Assembly: GCA_033725935.1 (NCBI GenBank)
Contig: MU867102.1
Coordinates: 291,075 to 355,074, forward strand
Origin: Cladorrhinum sp. PSN259
Taxonomy: Eukaryota > Ascomycota > Sordariomycetes > Sordariales > Podosporaceae
Direction: 5' to 3'
Length of the DNA: 64,000 bases
Shown here: positions 10,925 through 21,177 of the stretch, piece by piece
Numbering within the stretch: position 1 is the first letter of the stretch
Layout: each line of letters opens with the position of its first letter
Translations under genes and position numbers: made by a program
The notes under the pieces: model-generated
Told to the model about the DNA's origin: nothing
What the model saw: the letters and a program-made list of their open reading frames with translations, nothing else
Database searches by the model: none

Positions 10925-11646
10925 CTACTTATTGTTCTTGCCATCCTCTGAATAACCATCCGTCTCCTCTGAATCCACCTCCGTCCCCGGCTGATCATCC
11001 ACGCCAGAACTCTGTGAGCTCGAGCTAGGTTCTTCTGAACTTGACTCCTCCACCCTCATTTTACAGTTATTTCCCCTGATATAGTCTTGCTTGACCACTT
11101 TCTCCTCGTCACGGCCGTGCAGCTGCATAAGATAGTCATTGAACTAGGCTGAATGGAAGCAGATGCAACAATCTTAAAGTGTCCCTTCATCACGACGGGT
11201 TTAACAGGCTCCTTCCTTTTATCCCTCGCGTCGAACTCGGTGAGAGCCAGGACGGTCTGGACACATCCCCACCTGCGTGCCAGCTTGAAGTGACTCTCCA
11301 TGTTTCTTTTGACATTTTGAGGCGGTATCCGACATCATCGTAGGCAATTGTATAGAGGTGCCTTTTGGTATGGGCAGCTACGCACTCTGCGTGATTCAAC
11401 AATTAGTTACCTAAGAAGTGCTCGGACTCGACTCGGGACAGCAGGAAACGTACCAGCTGTAGATGTCTTGCCGACTCCAGGAACAACGTATAGAAGATTG
11501 ATGCATCCTCTCCCTAGATTATCGTCAAAACCTCAGTATCGTGAAAGCGATGGAATAAAAGCGCTCTCACCTTTCCGCGGGCTAGTTTCACTCCAGTCGT
11601 TCTCGTTCCAGAGATTCGCAAGAGAGGCTTTGGAAGCATTTCTCAT
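10925..11646 (-). pseudogene. Degenerate fungal AAA+ ATPase (relic)
   Basis: Read on the minus strand, pieces of a fungal AAA+ ATPase line up in order. After an intron (TAG acceptor at 11514) comes GRGCINLLYVVPGVGKTSTA, a Walker A region in which the usual GPPGVGKT has become VPGVGKT. A 67-nt intron (11387-11453: GTACGT donor, CTAAT branch, CGCAG acceptor) is followed by ECVAAHTKRHLYTIAYDDVGY. A frameshift near 11300-11312 leads to NMESHFKLARRWGCV. The expected Walker B block (LLLDEADVF-like) and the sensor and arginine-finger regions are missing. The frame passes directly to DARDKRKEPVKPVVMKGHFKIVAS, and after a second frameshift to FNDYLMQLHGRDEEKVVKQ and an acidic Ser-rich tail. Intron signals survive although the ORF does not. 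I judge it non-functional. Confidence 0.68.
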
Positions 11647-12603
11647 ATTCCGAACGCATAATGTTTTCTCAATCTCACATGGCCGAACAGGGCTTCCTAG
11701 TCACCTGTCCACCCATGGGCCAGATGGCGAGGTGTGACTGAACCTCTGCGAAGCGTAAAGAAGAATTCCTACAGCATCATGTCGGCATAGATACAGATGC
11801 GGCCCCGCCGTGACCAGACTCTGACCTTGGTATTGCATGCTGGGCGGCTGCATGTGGTGTGCTCGGTAAGGTGGTGTCACCAGCAACATGAAGTCGACGT
11901 AGTCCTTGAATACTATAATTTATGTTACGCGTGATGAAAATAATCGAGTAACGCAGCGGGAAGAGGTGGTTTTTTTTTTTACGGGTTTCCTTGGAAGACC
12001 TAACTTCTGGCGTGCGTTTGCTAACCCAAGCAGGTCCTTCGGCACCCACGGCATTAGCAGCTACATGGTATATCTCAGGCCATAGCTGAGCACACAGTGT
12101 TACCTGGCGCCGTGCACACTGCTATGCCAATACTGTGGCCAATATTGTGGCGTCGCGCACGGTCTAGAACTTCCAGTGGCTGATTTAGCTCGACGAACAG
12201 CGCTCGCCTGAAGCGGCGCAGAGCGCCATTCCAATATTGTGGCGTCGCCAACGGTCAATAACCTCTAGGGCTATCCAAGCATGTGCGACTCGTTTCGAAA
12301 TGGACTTGTCCCATTGGCCGGTCGACTTCATCTCAGCCTTGCCCATTGCAATGGCCAAGGACATTTCGGGTTTCGGTGAGGGGTAATCGGTTTCTGAGAT
12401 TCAGCTTCTGCTGAATGGCGCTTCCAGAGCCGTGGGTCAGTTTCCTACTGCTAAAGGTGGTTGCGGGAACTGAGTGCAGTGTGTTAAAAGGGCGTCTAGA
12501 AGAGGTTCCCGTTGTGAGCTGACAAAAGATTACGTCGCTAATCCCTCTGAAAAAAAGCTGAACCAATCACCAGAAACCGTAGCCAAGAGTCCAGCTATTA
12601 ACG
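11647..12603. other. Intergenic between AAA relic and HET gene
   Basis: No gene is supported. Further AAA N-terminal remnants could lie here but I could not read them. It holds the 17-bp direct repeat listed separately. Confidence 0.35.
12139..12247. repeat. Pair of 17-bp direct repeats, 92 bp apart
   Basis: CCAATATTGTGGCGTCG occurs at 12139-12155 and again at 12231-12247. Similarity continues weakly (CACGGTC / AACGGTC). A partial third copy (CCAATACTGTGG) lies just before the first. It could be a regulatory repeat or a duplication remnant upstream of the HET gene. Confidence 0.6.
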
Positions 12604-15006
12604 ATGGCCGTTGGCGCGCCGTTATCCCCCCAACCAGATGAATATGCCTACACGCCTCTCCCGTCGGCGACTCCGTCTATCCGGCTGATTGAGCTGCTCG
12701 GCTGTTCTCCCGAAGACGAGATAATGGATATCTCGCTCCTGGCATTCGACTTGGACGGCGCGCCTCCTTTCAATGCGCTCTCCTACACATGGGGTGACCC
12801 GCGATGTTCCCGCCTTGACCTTGACCAGGAGACGGCCCCGGGACTATCATATCATCAGGCGACCCACGAGATTCGGTGCGACGGTCGTCGATTCATGGTT
12901 CGACCCAACCTTCGGGATGCGCTGGGGATGCTTCTACTCGGCCCTTCAAACGTTCCGCGCCATCGCTTCGTCTGGATTGACGCCATATGCATTGACCAGA
13001 GCAGCATAGACGAGCGCTCCTCCCAGGTACAGCTCATGGCGCGCATATATGAGAGGGCCGCATGCATTGTAGGCTGGCTGGGGCCCGCCGACGACACCAC
13101 CACTGACGCCGTGAGTGCCATTGAGCGCCTGTCTACCGTCTTCCCCCTCCCTCGCTTATTTGATCAAGTCAAAGAGCTTCAGCGCCAGTTCGCCGGCCTG
13201 ACTGAAGCAGACTTCTTTGAGCCTCGAGCATACGAGGAGAAGCTCGGCATTGGGCACGTCACAAGGGCCGAGTGGTTGGCCCTGCTCGCCTTCCTGTATC
13301 GGCCATACTTTGAGCGCGCGTGGATCATGCAAGAGGTCACACTGGCACGGCTCATAGTTCTCGTCTGCGGCCACCACACCATTACGTGGTCAAGCCTTGC
13401 AGGAACCGTCTTTTTTCTTATGGTCGCGCCCCGCTGGACATTCCTATTGAATCGGGAGATTTTGCCGTCGTGGGTCAATGATCCTGGGCTTGTCAGGCAA
13501 TTTCGTGGTCTCCTCAGCAACAAAGACGCGCGGTTCTCCTCGATCCCCCTTGCAGCGGTAAACCTGGTGAAACTGCGGGCCTATGCGAGGTTTGATTTAG
13601 CCGATGGTGCCCTCACGCCTGCGATATTCTCTCTGAGTGCGTTCCTCAACCATTACCGCTCCACCTCGGCCACGGATCCCCGCGACAAGATATTCGCCCT
13701 GCTGTCCATGGCCGATCGCACGAAGGAGCCGTTTTCGGACCCCAACGCTGCCAGCGCCTTGGCCCCGAACTACCGACTGTCTGTCGTGGCAGTCTACACG
13801 CGGCTCGCGCGCCTCATGATTCGGTCTTATGGCGACCTCCGGATCCTGCAGCACCGGGAGCTGGGCAGACTGCGAAACCTTACAGATCTGCCCTCCTGGG
13901 TTCCAGATTACAGTGTTTGGCAACAACCTGAGAATATGACGAATGCGGTCCCAGGTTGTGACTGGAAGGCCGGCGGCCAGGAAAAGTGGACGCCCGACGG
14001 CCGAGATCTGGAGGATCCTCTGCTAACGGTCCGAGGCCGGCGGGTTGGAAAGGTAGAGAAAGTCTCCATCTCAGGGCTCACTGGCGCAATGATGACGGTT
14101 ATCTGGGGTAGCATCTTCGATCTCGTAACTGAGCTCCCGTGGAAGCGATTTGTAGACGGCAGACTGTAGGTACCTGAGCTATTAGGGGTAGTCCCGGCCT
14201 CGAAAAAGCGCGCAGGCGTCCATCTTTGGGATCTAAAGCTGACTGATAGCCGCCATAGCATCGAGAGCAACGTCGAAAGAGCGACTAGTCTGTCACTTGA
14301 CCAAGACTCGTTGCCGACACCAGTCGAGGTGCTGGCTCGCACAGTCATACACGACGTGCTTGGGTCACCGTCACCGGCGCCAGCAGACACCCTACAGAAT
14401 CAATTTCTCGCTTTCGTGGCCGAAAAGTACCTGATCGCCTGGAAAAGCCTCGGGAAACACGGAGATGCCGGCCGCTCATTGCGCGAGCGACTTATCGGAC
14501 GCCTGCACCGGTTCAACATTACTCACTTTGACCGCTCGCCCGGCGAAGGACGACTCACGCCGATGCTCAAGGCATTCCGCGCGGAACCCCCCGGCTCTCG
14601 ATATGGGACAGAGTGTTTTCTTGAGAAGTACAAGGAATATGCCTCCTACCTGGCAGATGAGGAGGGGGCTGATCCTCATTCGGCGGCCTACGAAAGACGC
14701 CGGTTCGACGACAATGGCGGGTCAAACCCGCTAAATGGTGAGTTTCGGAGGCGGAGCGAGGTCTCCTTGTCTTGTAGGGTCGTTTTCCGGACGGATGGCG
14801 GCTTGCTGTTGGGACTCGGGCCGGCCGACATGCAGATCGACGACGAGGTGTGGGTTCTTGCGGGGGCAGACACGCCCGCCATCCTCAGGCCATCAACCAC
14901 GAAGCGCCGGCAATATAGCTTTCTCGGACCAGCCTTTGTCTATGGGATGATGCACGGGCAGGCGGTGAAGCATTGGCCGGATGCGCAGGACATCGTCTTG
15001 GAGTAG
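12604..15006 (+). CDS. HET-domain protein, het-6-like architecture, about 772 aa
   Basis: The start ATG is at 12604. HET-domain blocks are clear: FNALSYTWGDPRC near residue 56, RFVWIDAICIDQ near 121, and YFERAWIMQEVTLARL near 236. The C-terminal block (LLLGLGPADMQIDDEVWVLAG, then GPAFVYGMMHGQAV) is the tail typical of this family. A TAG at 14167-14169 would stop the protein at 521 aa, but the same frame is open again beyond it. I explain the TAG as part of an 84-nt intron at 14166-14249: donor GTAGGT, branch CTGAC, acceptor GATAG. It joins CT|C as Leu and keeps frame because 84 is a multiple of three. The alternative is a genuine nonsense codon. Role: non-self recognition and programmed cell death, by family. 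Confidence 0.83.
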
Positions 15007-15147
15007 GGCGGTGCTCCAGAACGCGGCGTCAGCTGCGGAGTTTCCAAGTTGAACGTGGCTCAGAGTCTACAGGGGCCGTTCTATCGGCCTCTTGGAGCCT
15101 GATCAGAGGCCAGAGGTAGACCTCTCCCTCCCCAAGAGCAGACACTG

Positions 15148-15569
15148 ATGAGAAGTGAATCGAGGATGGACCTCTCCACCGGCATTACTCCGTTGAAAGA
15201 ATTAATCTCATTCATTTCAGAAGGCGACGAACTGTACATTATCTTGGACTATTACTCCACTCTGACAGGCACTGAGGAAGAAGCAGACAAGGTGCTTAAC
15301 ACCCTCGGATAAAAGCATCAGGTGGACAAAATACAGTAATAGTGGATGTAAAACAGTTCATCACGGATACGTTGGTGGGATCGAAGGCTTGGGAGATGAG
15401 GGATGCGGAGAGTTTTCATGTGCTGGACTTGGTTCAAGGGAGCGGGATTGTGGACGCGGAGAGTCTTGTGAAGTCGGCTGAAAAGGGGAGGTGGAAAAAC
15501 AAGAAGAAAAAGAAGACGAAGAAAAGAAAGAATAAGAGTGAGACGGAGTGCAAGAGCGAGGGTGAATAG
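15148..15569 (+). pseudogene. Possible decayed small gene downstream of the HET gene
   Basis: A 54-codon frame from ATG 15148 to TAA 15310 encodes an acidic segment (SEGDELYIILDYYSTLTG, then EEEADKVLNTLG). A second frame at 15342-15569 encodes VDVKQFITDTLVGSKAWEMR and a lysine-rich tail. Composition looks coding, but I found no phase-consistent intron joining the two. Either the splice is unusual, a base is missing, or both are chance. No family recognised. Confidence 0.22.
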
Positions 15570-16724
15570 TGTGATAAAAGCGGTTAGCAATAGACAGGTA
15601 GGCTTATTTTCAATACGAGTTGCCCAAGATGTTTAAGGGTTGAGTAATGCCAACGTCAAACCAGAATAACACATCGCACGAGAGAAACAGAGCTCTTGAT
15701 AGCATTGAAGACAGATTTAATCCCGGATCCCGACCTATCTTTCTTGTTTGAGAAGTAGTACTCGATAAGGTGTTAATTTTGAGGTCCATCTTGGCGGTGA
15801 TCACAAGTGTTCAAACAAACATTATAGGCGCCCATAAGTAAGGCAAAGTAACACCACCTTTTAGCTAGGGTACAGCTGACGTTGTAAACAAGGACCGTGA
15901 TAAGGTTGCACTGAACCAATAGTAAGCACTGATCCTAGTGAATTGGCCTAAAGGCGTCCGAATTGTCCTCACACGAGCTACTCAAAGCGGCAGGAAGACA
16001 TCCATGTTCGCTAGAAATGTTTCTTAAGGGGAAGCTCACGTAACCATAGCACCGTCACCTGACTGTATCATCTCGTAAAGGTTTTCTTCATGCTAGGTGA
16101 GAACTTCACCTGACCGTGGAAGGCCAGGATCACTAAGCAGGAACTACGAACCTTTCTTTAGACCCTAGTATGTTCATAAACTATTTGAAGCGTGAGACTG
16201 CAGTCGTATTCGACCTTTCAACAAATCGGGGGTCTTCCTTCTTCTGTCAGCCCGGGCCGACACCGCCGTCAACTGCAGCTAAACGCAAGGAACCCCAACC
16301 TTTTTCGATGAGAAGGACGAATCATCATACCTTACCATGTTTTCTGTATGTTTGGTACTGCCTAGGCACTGTGCATTGAGTGTTCGTCCACAATTTGTAT
16401 AGCCTCATGCACCAGTCTCACAAATGACCGGGATTTTGCTTGGTAAGGCTCTAACCCCGGGCCAGAGACCTGAAGTTGACTCTCAACGTTTTGAGTTGCG
16501 ATGACTTTGGAAACTCTGCCTCGGAGAGTAATTACAATGAGCTAGGAGCGGAGAATGTTAACCTAGAAGAATGATGCAAGCCAGACTTGAGCCGACCCAG
16601 ACTATGTATAAAAGGGGACACTCCCATCGTGCTCTTCCGATTTTGCAACCATCGCCTTCATCAACAACTTGAATACAGACTTAAAAACCCCTCAAACTTC
16701 TCATCACACATATTTCCATTCATC
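15570..16724. other. Intergenic and promoter of secreted protein B
   Basis: No gene seen. The last 120 bp hold a TATA box and an A/C-rich leader for copy B. Confidence 0.4.
16607..16614 (+). promoter_or_regulatory. TATA box of secreted protein B
   Basis: TATAAAAG, 118 bp before the ATG at 16725, placed much like the TATA element of copy A. Confidence 0.6.
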
Positions 16725-17214
16725 ATGAAGTTCACTGCCATCATTGCCGGCGCCGCCGCACTCATCTCTGGCTTTGCCACCGCTAGTCCGATCGAGGCTC
16801 GCGACAACGACCTTGCTGCTCGCGCCACCCACGTCGACATCACGGGCTTCTCCGTCACGTGCGGCTCTTCCTCTTGCACGTAAGGCTTAACCTTCTATCC
16901 CCATCAAACTACGAAATAATTTTATTGACAGTCTCCATATTAGCTACCTGGCCACGGGCACCCTCAAGCCCGAGAACATTGTCATCAACTTCAACGCCAC
17001 CACCACAGGCTCCACCATCCCATCCGGATTCTTTTACACCTCTTCAAACCCCAACGCTGTCCTGCGCCTCACCCATGCGACTACCATTTATCGCCTCGTC
17101 TTCACCTGGATTATTACCGGCGGAAATTCAGTTGACTTTAGCTTTGTCTTCCCTGCTGGAAGCTTCCCTGGCAATGCCGCTTATACTGGACCCTCTATCT
17201 TCACTGCTTCTTAA
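16725..17214 (+). CDS. Small secreted protein, copy B (paralogue of 9338-9834)
   Basis: Two exons, 16725-16879 and 16944-17214, encode 141 aa. The acceptor at 16943 is chosen by homology to copy A; the earlier CAG at 16931 is also in frame and would add four residues (a 12-nt difference), so both isoforms are possible. The signal peptide is MKFTAIIAGAAALISGFATA, followed by PIEARDNDLAAR, which ends at a possible dibasic-like processing site. The mature part has two cysteines in CGSSSC, then PENIVINF, TTTGSTIPSG and the end YTGPSIFTAS. The intron position matches copy A. The middle part (residues 85-120) has diverged most. Extracellular; function unknown. Copies A and B are in opposite orientation 7 kb apart, with a HET gene and an AAA relic between them. 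Confidence 0.88.
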
Positions 17215-17860
17215 ATAATTCGAGATTTTTTTTGGGAGTTTTTAGACATACTGTACAGGTAGCGGGAGTTCAGCTTTGCCAAGGCTTGTGAGCCAAGCAA
17301 GCCCCTGAACCCCTGAGTTCTGAAAGTCAACAAACTTGTCTCCACTCTCTCTCACTCTCTCTGTGCAAAGCTATGCAGGTGACCACAACCGGTGAATGAT
17401 GCGAATTGGGATGATGTAGCTCAAAGTCCTTTTTCAGTCCCAAGTTTTTCCTTGGTATTTTCTTCCCAACTTGAACCGTACCTAACGGTCAGACTGAGTC
17501 AGGGGTGTTAGTACTCTCGCCAGTTTGGCAGGAAAAGTGAAATATGTGACCGAAATATATAAAATCTGAATCGTGAAAAAAAAGAAAAGGCTTCAGGAAA
17601 ATACATGAAGATAAAAGGCAAGAAAATAAATCAGTTGATTGGCCAAACATTGTGGGTGTAGATGTTGTCGCTAAAAGTCAAATACAGTAGACGGAGCGGG
17701 GCAAGTTAGTTCCGATACTCACAAAAAAAGTCAATGGCAAGGTGGGGTATCCCAACCGTCGAAACGGTCCAGAAGGTTTTTGGATGAACTGACCAATTGT
17801 ACCCCGCGATGAGTCAACCTTCCACCTCCAGCAGACCCCCTCGTGCCCCTCTAGCCGGGA
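17215..17860. other. Intergenic between secreted protein B and ValRS
   Basis: No gene seen. A-rich sequence (about 17575-17635) could be the 3' region of a transcript or the promoter of the ValRS-like gene. Confidence 0.4.
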
Positions 17861-20800
17861 ATGCGTTTCGTCGTGCTGCAACACCTTAGACTTGCTGCCA
17901 CTTTGCGGCCTGCCCGCATTTGGCCTCAATCGAGACTGCGACTGATAGCACACATCGCCAGAATGTCGACGAACGCACCCCCAACCATCCCGGGGCTGAC
18001 CGACGCCGACAAGGCAAAGGCTGCCGCCAAGAAGGCCGACAAGGAGCGCTAAAATGCCGAGAAGGACAGGAAATTCGCAGAGAAGCAGGCCAATCTCAAG
18101 GCCGGTGCCGCCGCCGCTGAGCAACAACCATCAAAGAAGAAGGCGAACGCTGCGAAGAAGGCCGCCGACGAAGCAAAGCCCGTCTATGTTGACAACACAC
18201 CAAAGGGCGAGAAGAAGGCCCTCCGGCCCCTCGATGCCCCCCAACATTCTGCATACCACCCCAAAGTCGTCGAGGCCGCATGGGCCGACTGGTGGGAGAA
18301 GAAGGGTTTCTTCAAGCCTGAATTCACCAAGGAGGGCGAGCCATTGGAGCCCGGTACCTTCGTTATCCCCATCCCCCCTCCCAACGTCACCGGCGCCCTC
18401 CACTGCGGCCACGCCCTCGGAACCGCCCTTCAAGATGTCTTGATCAGATGGCACCGCATGCGCGGCTTCACCACTCTATACCTGCCAGGTTGCGACCACG
18501 CCAGTATCTCCACCCAGAGCGTTGTCGAGAAGATGTTGTGGAAGAAGGAAAAGCTCACCCGTCACGATCTCGGCCGCTAGAACTTTTTGAAGCGCGCCAT
18601 GGACTGGAAGGAGGAGTACCAGGGAAAGATCAACACACAGCTCCGTCGAATTGGCGGTTCTTTCGACTGGACGAGGGAGGCTTTCACCATGGACGAGAAT
18701 CTGAGCGACGCCTCCATGGAGGCTTTCGTCCGCCTGCACAAGGAGGGTCTCATCTACAGAGCCAACAGACTGGTCAATTGGTGTGTCGCCCTCAACACAA
18801 CCATCTCCAACCTCGAACTGGACTCGCAGGAGCTCGCTGGGCGCACTCTTCTTGATGTGCCTGGCTACGAGAGAAAGGTCGAGTTTGGTGTCATGACCTA
18901 CTTCAAGTACCCTATCGACGGGTCAGAAGAGACGATCGAGGTAGCCACCACCCATATTGAGACAATGCTCGGTGATACCGCTGTCGCCGTACACCCCGAG
19001 GACCCCCGATACAAGCACCTTGTCGGCAAGAACATCCGCAATCCCCTCGTCGACCGCCTCATCCCCATCGTTGCCGATTCCTACGTCGAGCAGGAGTTCG
19101 GTACCGGTGCCGTAAAGATTACCCATGCCTACGATGCCAACGATTATGCGCTTGGTACCCGCCACAACCTCCCCTTCATCAACATCCTCAACGATGATGG
19201 CACCCTCAACGAGAACGCTAGCAAGTACGCTGGCCAAAAGCGCTACGATGCTCGTTACAATGTTGTCCAGGAATTGACTGAGCTCGGCCTCTTTGTCAAG
19301 AAGGACAGCAATCCCATGTCGATCAAGCGTTGCAACAAGTCAAAGGATATCATTGAGCCCCTTCTCAAGCCCCAGTGGTGGTGCCGCATGAAGGAGCTTG
19401 CTGATGCTGCGCTCGAAGCCGTGCGCAAGGGAGACATCAATATCAAGCCCGAAGCTGTCGAGAAGAGCTACTTCCGCTGGCTCGAGAACATCAACGACTG
19501 GTGCCTTTCTCGTCAGCTCTGGTGGGGTCACCAGATTCCTGCGTATCACGTTGAGTTCGAGGGCGAGGTTTCAGAGGCTGAGGCTGATGAATGGATTGTT
19601 GCGCGCACCGAGGCCGACGCCCCTGCAATGGCCGCTGAGAAGTACCCTGTCAGGCAATTTAAGCTTGTCCGCGACCCTGATATCCTTGACACGTGGTTTT
19701 CATCTGGGCTCTGGCCGTTCGCCACTCTCGGCTGGCCTTCAGATACACACGACTTCCAGAAGCTCTTCCCAACATCCGTCTTGGAGACCGGCTGGGATAT
19801 TCTGTTCTTCTGGGTTGCTCGCATGATCATGCTCAGTCTTAAACTGACTGGCGAGGTCCCCTTCAGGGAGGTCTTCTGCCACTCCCTGGTCCGTGATGCC
19901 ATGGGCCGCAAGATGTAAGTGTCTACAACCGGTTCTATTGTTTTCCTTGTCTTCTAACTCGTGATAGGTCCAAATCTCTGGGCAACGTCCTCGACCCAGT
20001 TGACGTTATTGAGGGGATTTCCCTCCAGGCTCTTCAAGACAAGCTCTTGGCGGGTAACCTTGACCCCAAGGAGCTCAAGACTGCGAGTGAAAGTCAACTG
20101 AAGATGTTCCCTCAGGGCATTCCCGAGTGCGGTGTTGATGCCCTGCGGTTCTCGCTCATCAACTACACCACTGGTGGCGGCGATATTAACTTCGATATTA
20201 GGGTCATGGAGGGTTACCGCAGATTCTGCAACAAGATCTACCAGGCGACCAAGTACGTCCTTGGTAAGCTCCCTGCCGACTTCGTCCCACCAGCAAAGGC
20301 TTCGCAGACCGTCTAGGAATCTCTCTCTGAGAAGTAGATCATTCACAAGCTCAACAGCGCCGCTAAGGATATCAACACCGCTCTTGAGGACAGAGAGTTC
20401 TCTGTCGCCTCCCAGATCGTTTACCAGTACTGGTGGAATGAGCTCTGCGACGTCTTCATTGAGTCCTCCGAGGCTCTTCTCCAGGATGGCACTCCCGGGG
20501 AGCAGCTCCACACCGCAAACACCCTCTACACTGCCCTTGAGGGTGGTTTGACCCTCATCCACCCTTTCATGCCTTTCCTGTCCGAGGAGCTCTGGCAGCG
20601 CCTTCCCAGACGCAGCGGCGACTCTACCCCCTCTATCGTCCTTGCTTCTTATCCCCAGTACAAGCCTGAGAACCACTTCCCTGAGGCTGCAGACAAGTAC
20701 AACAGTCTCCTGTCGTGCGCCAAGGGTATTCGCTCTCTCTTGGCCGACTACGGCGTCAAGCAGGGCGGCAAGGCCTTCATTCTCTCCCCTGACCAGGACG

Positions 20801-21177
20801 AGTGCTCCCTCGTCTCTTCCCAGATCTCTCAGATCAGAATCTTGGCCACCAAGTCCCTTGCTGATTTGGACATCTTCAAGGATGCTGCTGGTGTCCCCAG
20901 CGGATGCGCCGTGTACACCGTCTCGCCTAGCTTGACTGTATACTTGGATGTCTCTTCGCGCGTTGATGCTGCACTCATCAGCAAGCCTCAACAGAAGCTT
21001 ACGAGGGCAAGACAGACCGAGGAGAAGTTGGCCAAGCTGATGGAGGATCCGGAATGGCAGAAGAACACCAGCGCTGCTGTGAGGGATAGCGAGGTTGCTA
21101 AGCTCCAGGCTGCCAAGGCTGAGGCGGAGAACTTGGAGGCTAGCATTGCGCAGTTTGAGAAGTTGGAGTTGAAGTAA
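17861..21177 (+). pseudogene. Valyl-tRNA synthetase with four in-frame stop codons
   Basis: Two exons, 17861-19914 and 19968-21177, make 1088 codons, the normal length for a fungal ValRS. The 53-nt intron (GTAAGT, CTAAC, TAG) splits the ATG of KMSKS, and splicing restores GRKMSKSLGNV. The class I HIGH-like motif is PPPNVTGALHCGHAL. Residues 1-34 are basic and amphipathic, like a mitochondrial presequence, and an internal Met35 (MSTNAPP) could start the cytosolic form, as in single-gene dual-targeted fungal ValRS. The frame is kept throughout, but stops occur at codons 64 (TAA, 18050), 240 (TAG, 18578), 801 (TAG, 20314) and 808 (TAG, 20335). Codon 808 lies where SEK-W-IIHKLN is expected. Positions I recall as conserved in the editing domain also differ (ATTHIETM, ITHAYDAND). 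Codon usage is otherwise strongly biased. I judge it a recent pseudogene copy, assuming an intact gene elsewhere. Confidence 0.88.

Noticed and set aside
10657..11028. 123-codon Ser/Pro/Leu-rich frame
   Set aside because: A composition effect of a pyrimidine-rich stretch opposite and beside the AAA relic.
14167..14169. Nonsense mutation in the 12604 HET gene
   Set aside because: The TAG falls inside a GTAGGT donor of a phase-consistent 84-nt intron, so a lesion is not required. I keep it as a check item.
18050..20337. A-to-I mRNA editing as a rescue for all ValRS stops
   Set aside because: UAG to UGG would restore the expected Trp only at codon 808. It would place Trp at codons 240 and 801 where none is expected, and the UAA at 18050 needs two edits. 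Not excluded for one site, but unlikely for all.
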